DNA of 13,055 nucleotides from Methylobacter sp. (GTDB lineage: Bacteria; Pseudomonadota; Gammaproteobacteria; Methylococcales; Methylomonadaceae), in contig PMJA01000368.1 in the NCBI GenBank assembly GCA_003158415.1, positions 1-13,055 of the forward strand. The letters run 5' to 3'. The notes beneath the pieces were generated by a model that saw nothing but the letters and a program-made list of their open reading frames with translations, was not told the origin of the DNA and made no database searches. The translations under genes were made by a program, and so were the position numbers. Every line of letters begins with the position of its first letter. Within the stretch, counting starts at the first letter, position 1. Below, piece after piece: positions 6,253-13,055 of the stretch.

Positions 6253-8646
6253 CTATTCTTCGCTGGCCTTGGGCGCAGATTCAGTAGCCGCTTTTTGCGG
6301 CTCCGGCGCCTTTACAACAGGCGCTTGAGGCTCAGAACGCTCGGTTCTTTCCACCCGTTCGGCAAAATCACTGTCATAAGACCGGGATGGCCCAGGACGA
6401 TCTTCGCTACGGCTGTCTGATGCCGCCAAGTCGGTGTCGCCGTTGCTGGTATCGCCCTCGCCTTCCGCTTTTTTGTAGTTGGGGTTGCGCGGTCTTCTAC
6501 GGTTTGGACCTCTGCGACTGGCGCTTTTTCTGGCGGCAGGCGGGCTTTGCTCGTCCGTCGTTGCAACAACATCCTGCGTCACTAATGCCGCTTCGGTTAC
6601 CGGCGCAATAGCAGCCGTCGGTGCTTCGGGTTTAAACGCTACGTTAGTTTCATCGACTCCTTCATTGACCGGCGCAAGATTACGCCTAACGTTGCGGCCC
6701 GGCCCCCTGATATTGCGACCAGACCGGGGTTCTTTGTTTTGTTCCGGTTTGGCGTCTTGCACCGGTGCGGCGCGCTCAGGACGCGGCTCCTGTTTTTGAC
6801 GCGGTTCCTGATTTTGACGCGGCTCCTGGCTTCTTGGCCCTTGATTTCTACCGCCGCGCCGGTTATTCCGGCCTCTGCCCGGCTGACTTTCGTCAGTCGC
6901 TCTTACTCTTTCAACCCGCGCAGGCGATACTTTGACTTCCGGCTCAGGTTCAGACTCAGCTGCAAATCCGGAGCCTATGAGCTTATGCCAAAAGCGCTTA
7001 ATCAAGCTGGCAGCTTCATTTTTTGTTTGTACAGGCGCGGGGGAATCGTGCATAAATTCCTTGATGGCCGCGTTTTCAACTTTCGGTTTTATTTGTTGCG
7101 CAAATTCAGGAACGGTAATGTCTTCCGCTTTTATCTGCAAGTAACTGGGTTTTTCGTCGCCGGTTTCTTTTTCCTTGATGCGCTCAATGTCATAAGCCGG
7201 TGTTTCCAGATGCTTGCTAGGCAAAATAATGATACCGACCTTCAATCGGGCTTCGATTTGTTCGATGGCATGGCGCTTTTCATTCAACAGGAAAGTCGCA
7301 CACTCGATAGGCAAATGGGCGATCACTTTTTCCGTGCCTTTCTTCATGGCTTCTTCTTCGAGAATGCGCAACACCGAAAGCGCTACCGACTCCACGTTAC
7401 GTATCGTGCCCTGGCCTTTACAGCGCGGGCAAGGCAATTGCGTGGAATCGCCCAAAGACGGACGCATCCGTTGTCTAGACATTTCCAGCAGGCCGAAACG
7501 CGAAATACGACCGGTTTGAATGCGGGCTCTATCGATTTTAAGCGCATCACGCAGATGATTTTCCACCATGCGTTGATTTTTATTGGACAGCATGTCAATG
7601 AAGTCGATGACAAACAAGCCGCCCAAATCGCGCAATCTGAGTTGGCGGGCGATTTCATCGGCCGCTTCCAGGTTGGTGTTCAGCGCAGTTTCTTCAATGT
7701 CACTGCCTTTGGTGGCGCGGGCGGAGTTGATGTCAACTGAGGTTAACGCTTCGGTATGGTCGATAACCAATGATCCGCCTGAAGGCAGCGAAACTTCACG
7801 ACAGTAGGCGACTTCAATTTGGGATTCAATCTGGTAACGGCTGAATAAAGGCACCGCATCCTGATACAGTTTCGCTTTAGGCAAAAAATGCGGCATAACC
7901 TGTTTAAGGAAGTCTTGCACCAACTTGAATGAGTCTTCATTATCGATCAAAATCTCGTCGATATTACCGCGCAAGTGATCGCGCAAAGCCCGGATGATAA
8001 CGTTGCTTTCCTGAAACACCAAAAACGGCGCTTTCTGCTCATTGGACGTGCGATCGATGGCTTCCCACAGTTGCAGCAGATAATTCAAATCCCATTGCAG
8101 TTCTTCGGCATTTTTGCCGCAGCCCGCCGTCCTGACGATCAAGCCCATGCTTTCGGGAATTTCCAGCGCTGCCATGACTTCACGCAAATCGCTGCGGGTT
8201 TCGCCTTCTATGCGCCGGGATATGCCGCCAGCCTTGGGATTGTTCGGCATTAATACCAGATAAGTACCCGCCAGACTGATATAAGTCGTTAGCGCTGCGC
8301 CTTTATTGCCGCGCTCTTCCTTTTCAATTTGAACCAGGATTTCCTGGCCTTCCTTGATCATGTCTTTTACAGCGGGACGACGACCATCCGGTTCAGCGCC
8401 GTCCTGACTTTGCCTGTAGAGCGGGGAAATTTCCTTGAAAGGCAAAAAGCCGTGTTTTTCCGCGCCATAATTGATAAATGCCGCTTCCAAACTGGGTTCT
8501 ACGCGAGTGATGATACCTTTGTAGATATTGGATTTTTTTTGTTCTTTTGAAGGGACTTCTATGTCAAAATCATACAGTTTTTGACCGTCTACCAAAGCGA
8601 CTCGCAGTTCTTCAGCCTGCGTAGCGTTGATAAGCATTCTTTTCAT
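6253..8646 (-). CDS. rne: Ribonuclease E
   Basis: This 797-residue endoribonuclease initiates mRNA decay and matures rRNA and tRNA precursors. It aligns with E. coli RNase E from the first residues ([10 protein letters not shown]). It shows an S1-like region at about 35-125, the 5'-sensor/RNase H-like part, and the DNase I-like catalytic part with Asp305 (VDINSARA) and Asp348 (VIDFIDM), which match E. coli Asp303 and Asp346. The zinc-link CPRC (Cys406, Cys409) joins the dimer pairs. The C-terminal half is low-complexity: an amphipathic segment [15 protein letters not shown] (547-561) probably binds the membrane, as segment A does in E. coli, and an Arg-rich stretch (about 579-660, with repeated EPRQ units near 608-620) probably binds RNA. 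The scaffold is shorter than in E. coli (1061 residues in total). AAGGA lies 6 bases before the ATG. It is divergent from rluC, as in E. coli. Confidence 0.98.
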   Translation of the reverse strand: MKRMLINATQAEELRVALVDGQKLYDFDIEVPSKEQKKSNIYKGIITRVEPSLEAAFINYGAEKHGFLPFKEISPLYRQSQDGAEPDGRRPAVKDMIKEGQEILVQIEKEERGNKGAALTTYISLAGTYLVLMPNNPKAGGISRRIEGETRSDLREVMAALEIPESMGLIVRTAGCGKNAEELQWDLNYLLQLWEAIDRTSNEQKAPFLVFQESNVIIRALRDHLRGNIDEILIDNEDSFKLVQDFLKQVMPHFLPKAKLYQDAVPLFSRYQIESQIEVAYCREVSLPSGGSLVIDHTEALTSVDINSARATKGSDIEETALNTNLEAADEIARQLRLRDLGGLFVIDFIDMLSNKNQRMVENHLRDALKIDRARIQTGRISRFGLLEMSRQRMRPSLGDSTQLPCPRCKGQGTIRNVESVALSVLRILEEEAMKKGTEKVIAHLPIECATFLLNEKRHAIEQIEARLKVGIIILPSKHLETPAYDIERIKEKETGDEKPSYLQIKAEDITVPEFAQQIKPKVENAAIKEFMHDSPAPVQTKNEAASLIKRFWHKLIGSGFAAESEPEPEVKVSPARVERVRATDESQPGRGRNNRRGGRNQGPRSQEPRQNQEPRQKQEPRPERAAPVQDAKPEQNKEPRSGRNIRGPGRNVRRNLAPVNEGVDETNVAFKPEAPTAAIAPVTEAALVTQDVVATTDEQSPPAARKSASRRGPNRRRPRNPNYKKAEGEGDTSNGDTDLAASDSRSEDRPGPSRSYDSDFAERVERTERSEPQAPVVKAPEPQKAATESAPKASEE

Positions 8647-9147
8647 TTTGTATCCTTATAGTTTCCTGCTCCATTGTCAGATTTTACTGAATTGAACCGG
8701 TTTTGGTTAGCGCATCATTGTGTGTGTCAATACAAGCACGAAGCATTATGTCTAACCAGTAACATAATCAGCTTAGTCTTTACGGTCTTATGTTCCGTCA
8801 TCTGCGCCATCTTTGTCGTTATTTTAGACTTCAACAAGAAGCCATAGCTTGGGCGCGGACAGATTAAGTTAATATTTCTCAGTCTTGGGTCGTAAAGTCT
8901 GTTTTAAACAGGTGTTAAAAATCGTGCGTCTAGGGTCGTACGATGAACCCGAAAATCTTATAATGAGAAATTAATCACGTAAGTGTTGTTTTAATCTTCA
9001 TTAAGTTGCTCTAAGCCGGTTTCATCACTGAAAAATCCGCAGAGCTTAAAGTTGTTTTTCTTAAAAACTTGCCTAATATAACAACCTTATCGCCTTACAT
9101 CAATTTTAAAGCATCAATCATCCCCGGATACTGGTATTATTTGCACT
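8647..9147. promoter_or_regulatory. 501-base divergent rne/rluC intergenic region with a structured rne leader
   Basis: I see no gene here. It must hold both divergent promoters. Nearest to rne, TGGTTAG (8704-8710) and CTAACCA (8752-8758) can form a 7-bp stem in the rne leader RNA around a smaller internal stem. A near-repeat GTCT(T/A)GGGTCGTA occurs at 8882-8894 and 8928-8940, with the palindrome CTGTTTTAAACAG at 8899-8911 between the copies. On the plus strand, a TATAAT at 8959-8964 lacks a good -35 box. E. coli rne is autoregulated through hairpins in a leader of about 360 bases; a similar role here is inferred from length and pairing only. Confidence 0.5.
9132..9140 (+). promoter_or_regulatory. 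Candidate extended -10 promoter of rluC
   Basis: TGGTATTAT matches the extended -10 form TGnTATAAT with one difference. Initiation about 7 bases downstream would fall at or next to the A of the rluC ATG (9148). The ATG has no Shine-Dalgarno sequence before it, so a leaderless mRNA would explain both facts. No -35 box is visible, which an extended -10 may not need. Confidence 0.4.
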
Positions 9148-10104
9148 ATGAGCATAGAAGAAAGCGCGTTACCTAAAGTTGTATATGTCGAAATTACTGA
9201 AGACAATAGCGACCAACGATTGGACAATTTTTTAATTACCCGTTTAAAAGGCGTACCTAAAAGCCATATTTACCGCATCGTCAGAAAAGGCGAAGTCAGG
9301 GTTAATAAAGGCCGCGTGGATGTCAAGTACCGCCTGGTTGCCGGCGATATAGTCCGGGTTCCTCCGGTCAGGGTGGCCGAACGCAGCGAAGAGTCATACA
9401 TTCCACAGGGTTTGCAAGCCGCGTTGCAACAGGGTATTTTGTTTGAAGACGAAGGTTTTCTGATCATCAACAAACCGGCCGGTTTTGCCGTACACGGCGG
9501 TAGCGGCGTCAGTTCCGGCATAATCGAAGGATTGCGCCTGTTAAGACCCGACGCACATTTTTTAGAACTAGTACACAGGCTGGACAAAGACACATCAGGT
9601 TGCCTGCTGATCGCCAAAAAACGTAGTGCTTTGCGCCTGTTGCAAGAACTTTTCCGCAACAGCCAAATTCAGAAGACTTATCAGGCTCTGCTCTCCGGGC
9701 AATGGGCCAGAAAAAAGCTGGTAGTCACCGCGCCCTTGTTAAAAAATGCCGGCAAAGGCGGCGAACGCATCGTGGTCATCAGTCCGTCCGGCAAAGCAGC
9801 AGAAACACTGTTTCGACGCTTGCAGTTATTTCCTGACGCCACCCTGGTTGAAGCCTCGCCGAAAACCGGGCGCACCCATCAAATACGCGTGCATGCCGCC
9901 AGCCTGGGCCATCCTATCGTCGGCGATGAACGTTATGGCCTGGATGAAGTCAATAGGGCCTTTAAAAGCAAAGGCTATAAACGCATGTTTCTCCATGCGC
10001 AAACCTTACGGTTTCAGCATCCTGTTACCGGGGCGCCCATGATCATTTCAGCCCCCTTACCGGCGCAACTGGAAACTTTATTAAAACATGAAGCACAGGT
10101 TTGA
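9148..10104 (+). CDS. rluC: 23S rRNA pseudouridine synthase RluC
   Basis: This 318-residue RluA-family enzyme in E. coli makes pseudouridines 955, 2504 and 2580 in 23S rRNA. An S4 RNA-binding domain spans about 23-75 (QRLDNFL, KGEVRVNKGR). The catalytic domain has HRLDKDTSG with Asp146 as catalytic aspartate, the KTYQA segment (176-180) and the GRTHQIRVHAAS segment (241-252). The N-terminal half is close to E. coli RluC (KGVPKSxIYRIxRKGEVRVNK, RxPPVRVAER), which supports RluC over RluD or RluA. There is no Shine-Dalgarno sequence before the ATG. Its 3' end overlaps the next gene by 17 bases, so the two are probably translationally coupled. Confidence 0.95.
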   Translation: MSIEESALPKVVYVEITEDNSDQRLDNFLITRLKGVPKSHIYRIVRKGEVRVNKGRVDVKYRLVAGDIVRVPPVRVAERSEESYIPQGLQAALQQGILFEDEGFLIINKPAGFAVHGGSGVSSGIIEGLRLLRPDAHFLELVHRLDKDTSGCLLIAKKRSALRLLQELFRNSQIQKTYQALLSGQWARKKLVVTAPLLKNAGKGGERIVVISPSGKAAETLFRRLQLFPDATLVEASPKTGRTHQIRVHAASLGHPIVGDERYGLDEVNRAFKSKGYKRMFLHAQTLRFQHPVTGAPMIISAPLPAQLETLLKHEAQV

Positions 10105-10735
10105 TTTAATTATCTTTGATTGGGACGGCACCCTGATCGATTCCATAGACTGGATTACCCGGTGTCTGCAACAGGCCGCCGTACAATGCGATTACCCAGT
10201 GCCGCAAGCGCAGGCGGCCAAGGATGTGATCGGTTTAAGCATTAACAGGGCCATGCAAACGCTGTTTCCTGACGCCGATGCAAAAACGCAACAGCAATTG
10301 GTCGCCAGTTACAGTCGCAATTATTTATCCAAACAAATCAGTGCGGATGATTTGTTTCCAGGCGTTCAGGAGATGTTGGGGCAATTAAAAAATCAAGGCT
10401 ATCAGCTTGCGGTTGCCACCGGCAAAACCAGGGTCGGCTTGCAGGAAGCATTACGGGCTACCGGCACGGAACACCTGTTTTGTATAACCCGCTGTGCGGA
10501 TGAAACCGCATCCAAGCCCGATCCACGCATGTTGCGCGAAATTATTTTGCATACCTCTACCGCAAAAGAACGCACATTAATGGTGGGCGATTCCATACAC
10601 GACTTGCAAATGGCGCTCAATGCCCCCATTCCGGCTATTGCCGTGTCATGCGGCGCAAACTCGGCAGCCAGCCTGCAACAATACCAGCCATTGCTGTGCC
10701 TGCAACAGACTACTGAATTACTTAACATTATTTAA
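10088..10735 (+). CDS. HAD-superfamily phosphatase (subfamily IA, phosphoglycolate phosphatase-like)
   Basis: This 215-residue hydrolase has all four HAD motifs: FDWDGTLIDS with nucleophile Asp11 and Asp13, Thr111 in VATGKT, Lys143 in SKPDP, and Asp168/Asp172 in MVGDSIHD. Residues about 20-85 form a helical C1 cap, as in phosphoglycolate phosphatases and related enzymes. It probably removes phosphate from a small metabolite in the cytoplasm; the substrate cannot be read from the sequence. It starts inside the end of rluC. An HAD hydrolase between rluC and an sppA-like gene is also found in Pseudomonas, so the position is conserved though the function is not known to me. Confidence 0.92.
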   Translation: MKHRFDLIIFDWDGTLIDSIDWITRCLQQAAVQCDYPVPQAQAAKDVIGLSINRAMQTLFPDADAKTQQQLVASYSRNYLSKQISADDLFPGVQEMLGQLKNQGYQLAVATGKTRVGLQEALRATGTEHLFCITRCADETASKPDPRMLREIILHTSTAKERTLMVGDSIHDLQMALNAPIPAIAVSCGANSAASLQQYQPLLCLQQTTELLNII

Positions 10736-10747
10736 GGTTAAAAAGTC

Positions 10748-11719
10748 ATGGAAAATCGATACAAAGCAGACGTCACCCGCGAATCCGGCTGGGAACGTGA
10801 CGTCATTGAAAAACTGGCTTTAGCCGCTGTCACGGAACAAACCCGCGCCAGACGTTGGAGCATTTTTTTTAAGTCTTTAATTTTTTTATATTTAATCGCC
10901 GTCTCTGGCGTGGCCCTCTATCCTGCGTTTAAAAAAGATATGGGCATCGACAGCAACGAACATACCGCTGTCATTGACGTGGTAGGCGTTATTGCTGAAG
11001 ACAAAGATGCCAGCGCGGAAAGCATTATCGAAGGCTTAAGAAACGCCGTTAAAGACAAACAAACCAAAGGCATTATTCTGCACTCGAACTCGCCGGGCGG
11101 CAGTCCCGTGCAATCCGCTTATGTTTATGAAGAAATCAGGAAAATAAAAAAAGAACATCCTGATTTGCCGATTTATGCCGTGGTCAGCGATATTTGCGCC
11201 TCCGGCTGTTATTACATTGCCTCGGCCGCCGACAAAATTTTTGTCAACCCCTCCAGTCTTATCGGCTCTATCGGCGTATTGATGGATGGCTTTGGTTTTG
11301 TTGATATTATGCAAAAACTGGGCGTAGAGCGAAGATTATTGACCGCAGGCGCGCATAAAGCCATGCTCGATCCTTTTTCGCCGCCTAAAACGGACGAAAC
11401 CGAGTACATGCAGGGCTTATTGGATCAAGTTCACCAGCAATTCATAAGCGCGGTTAAAGCCGGACGCGGCGACAGGCTCAAAGAATCGCCGGATATGTTT
11501 TCCGGCCTGATTTGGACCGGCGAAGCCGGCGTAAAATTGGGTGTTGCCGATGCCTTTGGTACTGAAGACACCGTCGCCAAAGATATTATCGGCGCGGAAA
11601 AACAGGTGGACTTTACCAAGCAGGGCCGATTGCTGGATAAAATAGTCGGCAAACTGGGCGCTTCTTTCGGGCAGGCTATCGGCACTTCAATTCAGGGGCC
11701 ATCCGCGCTTATGCGTTAA
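10748..11719 (+). CDS. sppA: SppA-type signal peptide peptidase (S49 family, short form)
   Basis: This 323-residue serine protease has a cytoplasmic N-tail, one membrane helix (about 38-58) and a periplasmic S49 domain. SNSPGGSP (113-120) is the substrate-loop/oxyanion region; Ser152 in ICASGCYYIAS is the expected nucleophile and Lys204 in GAHKAMLDPF the expected general base of the Ser-Lys dyad. It is the short, single-domain form, about half the length of E. coli SppA (618 residues), and probably assembles into a ring. It would digest signal peptides left in the membrane. It starts 12 bases after the HAD stop, and its AAGG ribosome site overlaps that TAA stop, so it belongs to the rluC operon. 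Confidence 0.94.
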   Translation: MENRYKADVTRESGWERDVIEKLALAAVTEQTRARRWSIFFKSLIFLYLIAVSGVALYPAFKKDMGIDSNEHTAVIDVVGVIAEDKDASAESIIEGLRNAVKDKQTKGIILHSNSPGGSPVQSAYVYEEIRKIKKEHPDLPIYAVVSDICASGCYYIASAADKIFVNPSSLIGSIGVLMDGFGFVDIMQKLGVERRLLTAGAHKAMLDPFSPPKTDETEYMQGLLDQVHQQFISAVKAGRGDRLKESPDMFSGLIWTGEAGVKLGVADAFGTEDTVAKDIIGAEKQVDFTKQGRLLDKIVGKLGASFGQAIGTSIQGPSALMR

Positions 11720-11773
11720 GTTAGGAATGCAATTCCAATTACAAACCAACACTAAACATTCAAAGGAACAACT

Positions 11774-12859
11774 ATGCAAAAGACTATAGGCTATGCAGCC
11801 CATCAGCATAACGCGCCACTGGTTCCGTTTAGCTTTGAAAGGCGAAATCCTGGGCCTACCGATGTCCAGATAGAAATACGCTACTGCGGGGTTTGTCACT
11901 CCGACATACATCAAGTGCGCAATGAATGGGGCGGCTCGGTGTTTCCCATGGTGCCCGGCCATGAAATTGTCGGCACAGTGACTCAAGTGGGCGGTAAAGT
12001 TAAAGGTTTTAAGCCCGGCGATAGCGTCGGCGTCGGCTGCATGGTCGACTCCTGCCGGGTTTGCCCCGATTGCCAGGATAATCTGGAGCAATTTTGCAAT
12101 CAGGCGGAATTTACTTATAACAGCCCCGACAAACATAGCGGCGGCACCAACTACGGCGGCTATTCCGGCCAGATCGTAGTTAACCAGGACTTTGTGCTGC
12201 ATGTTTCGGATAAACTTAATCCCGCCGCCGTAGCGCCCTTGTTATGCGCGGGCATTACCACCTATTCGCCGTTGAAACACTGGAAAGTCGGCAACGGCGA
12301 CAAAGTCGGCATCGTAGGCTTGGGCGGATTGGGTCACATGGGCGTAAAATTTGCCCATGCCTTTGGCGCGCATGTCGTGCTGTTCACCACCAGTCCCGGC
12401 AAAGCGGAAGACGCTAAACGACTGGGCGCTGATGAAGTAGTCATCTCCAAAAATCACGATGAGATGCAAGCCCACCTTGCCAGCTTTGACTTCATACTAG
12501 ACACCGTCGCCGCCCCGCATAACCTGGATGACTACACGGCATTGCTCAAGCGTGACGGCACGTTATGCCTGGTGGGCGTGCCTAGCCACCCGCATCCGTC
12601 ACCATCCGTCGCCAATTTGGTATTCAAACGGCGGCGCGTAGTCGGTTCTTTGATCGGCGGCATAAAGGAAACCCAGGAAATGCTCGATTTCTGTGCCGAA
12701 AACGCAATCACGTCAGACATAGAAATCATCCAGATCCAGCAGATTAACGACGCCTACGAGCGCGTGTTGAAAAGTGACGTGAAGTACCGCTTTGTAATCG
12801 ACATGACCAGCCTAAAACTACCCAACAGATTGAATCAACCTAAAGCACTACTAAATTAA
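11774..12859 (+). CDS. Zinc-dependent alcohol dehydrogenase, cinnamyl-alcohol (CAD/YahK-like) type
   Basis: This 361-residue medium-chain dehydrogenase interconverts an alcohol and an aldehyde. Catalytic zinc ligands are Cys41 (GVCHSD), His63/Glu64 (PGHE) and Cys158 (LLCAGIT). The structural zinc lobe has Cys94, Cys97, Cys100 and Cys108. The Rossmann motif GLGGLGHMG lies at 182-190. The Ser/Lys-containing segment after the next strand (TTSPGK, 205-210) suggests NADP(H) preference, as in CAD-like enzymes. The substrate is unknown; broad aldehyde reduction is usual for the family. It lies 54 bases after sppA with a good AAGGA site 6 bases before the ATG. In Pseudomonas sppA is followed by maf/yceD/rpmF, so this gene probably marks a break in the conserved order. 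It may be co-transcribed with sppA or have its own promoter. Confidence 0.95.
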   Translation: MQKTIGYAAHQHNAPLVPFSFERRNPGPTDVQIEIRYCGVCHSDIHQVRNEWGGSVFPMVPGHEIVGTVTQVGGKVKGFKPGDSVGVGCMVDSCRVCPDCQDNLEQFCNQAEFTYNSPDKHSGGTNYGGYSGQIVVNQDFVLHVSDKLNPAAVAPLLCAGITTYSPLKHWKVGNGDKVGIVGLGGLGHMGVKFAHAFGAHVVLFTTSPGKAEDAKRLGADEVVISKNHDEMQAHLASFDFILDTVAAPHNLDDYTALLKRDGTLCLVGVPSHPHPSPSVANLVFKRRRVVGSLIGGIKETQEMLDFCAENAITSDIEIIQIQQINDAYERVLKSDVKYRFVIDMTSLKLPNRLNQPKALLN

Positions 12860-13055
12860 CTCGCTCACGCGGCTTCTTTTCAATATTGTTAGTGGCGGTG
12901 AAGAAACGCGGAAAACTGGCGGGCATCGACAACGGACACGACAGCTACTGAGGTAGAGTAAAAAGCAAAAACCCGCGTCGCTTCGCTCCGACTAACCTTC
13001 GATGGGGGTGGCACCTTTCCCGTGGTTTTGGCAGCAATTCCCAATTTAAAATCCT
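12860..13055. other. Intergenic tail, no supported gene
   Basis: After the alcohol dehydrogenase stop I see no convincing gene and no good terminator. A short dyad CTAC-TGAG-GTAG lies at 12945-12956. A minus-strand frame is open from the right edge for 36 codons, but it is Arg-rich with no motif and ends at a stop near 12950. Confidence 0.4.

Noticed and set aside
6739..7740. Plus-strand open frame of 333 codons opposite rne
   Set aside because: It lies wholly antisense to the strongly conserved RNase E coding sequence, is rich in Phe/Arg/Leu with no family motif, and is explained as a frame shadow.
12934..12953. GCTACTGAGG shared with 5340-5349 in a similar context
   Set aside because: A 10-base match between two intergenic regions in 13 kb may be chance; flanking similarity is patchy.
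12947..13055. Minus-strand frame open from the right edge (36 codons)
   Set aside because: It is Arg-rich and repeat-like, has no recognisable domain and ends at a stop near 12950; too short to support as a gene end.
1..13055. CRISPR array, tRNA/rRNA genes, insertion sequence or phage integration site
   Set aside because: I saw no regularly spaced repeats, no tRNA or rRNA signature and no transposase or integrase gene.

Overview
The window looks like chromosomal DNA of a free-living gammaproteobacterium. The best guide is the block rne <-> rluC - HAD phosphatase - sppA, a gene order known from gammaproteobacteria such as Pseudomonas, together with RNase E and RluC sequences close to the E. 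coli proteins from the first residue. A methane- or metal-oxidising group such as Methylococcales is possible. That is only an impression from the electron-transfer genes and the repeat style, not something the sequence proves.

Left half (1-5185, all on the minus strand, so transcription runs right to left). This is a multihaem electron-transfer locus. In transcription order it has a secreted monohaem class I cytochrome c (4838-5185), a 313-base gap, a periplasmic decahaem cytochrome of the MtrA/MtoA/PioA/DmsE family (3568-4524), an MtrB/PioB-type outer-membrane beta-barrel (1188-3548), a membrane protein with four predicted helices and one periplasmic CxxCH haem site (452-1177), and the start of a UbiE-like SAM methyltransferase that runs off the left edge (1-266). 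The core genes are tightly packed, with gaps of 19 and 10 bases, so they are probably co-transcribed. The barrel and decahaem protein would form an electron conduit across the outer membrane. The monohaem cytochrome is a plausible periplasmic shuttle, comparable to MtoD. The 4-helix protein sits where a CymA-type quinol dehydrogenase might be expected, and I do not recognise its family. No extracellular MtrC/OmcA-like cytochrome and no CymA are present in the window. The direction of electron flow (out to minerals or in from Fe(II)) cannot be read from the sequence.

Middle (5186-6252). An AT-rich dCMP deaminase gene (5496-6023, minus) is flanked by GTAG-headed hairpins that resemble REP elements and by a perfect 11-bp dyad. 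Upstream of the cytochrome c gene there is an exact 11-bp direct repeat with a 21-bp period.

Right half (6253-12859). RNase E (rne, minus) is separated by 501 bases from the divergent rluC. That gap holds a potentially structured rne leader and a candidate extended -10 promoter placed so that rluC mRNA could be leaderless. rluC overlaps a HAD phosphatase gene, which is followed after 12 bases by an SppA-type signal peptide peptidase. A zinc alcohol dehydrogenase of the cinnamyl-alcohol type follows after 54 bases. The last 196 bases hold no gene that I can support.
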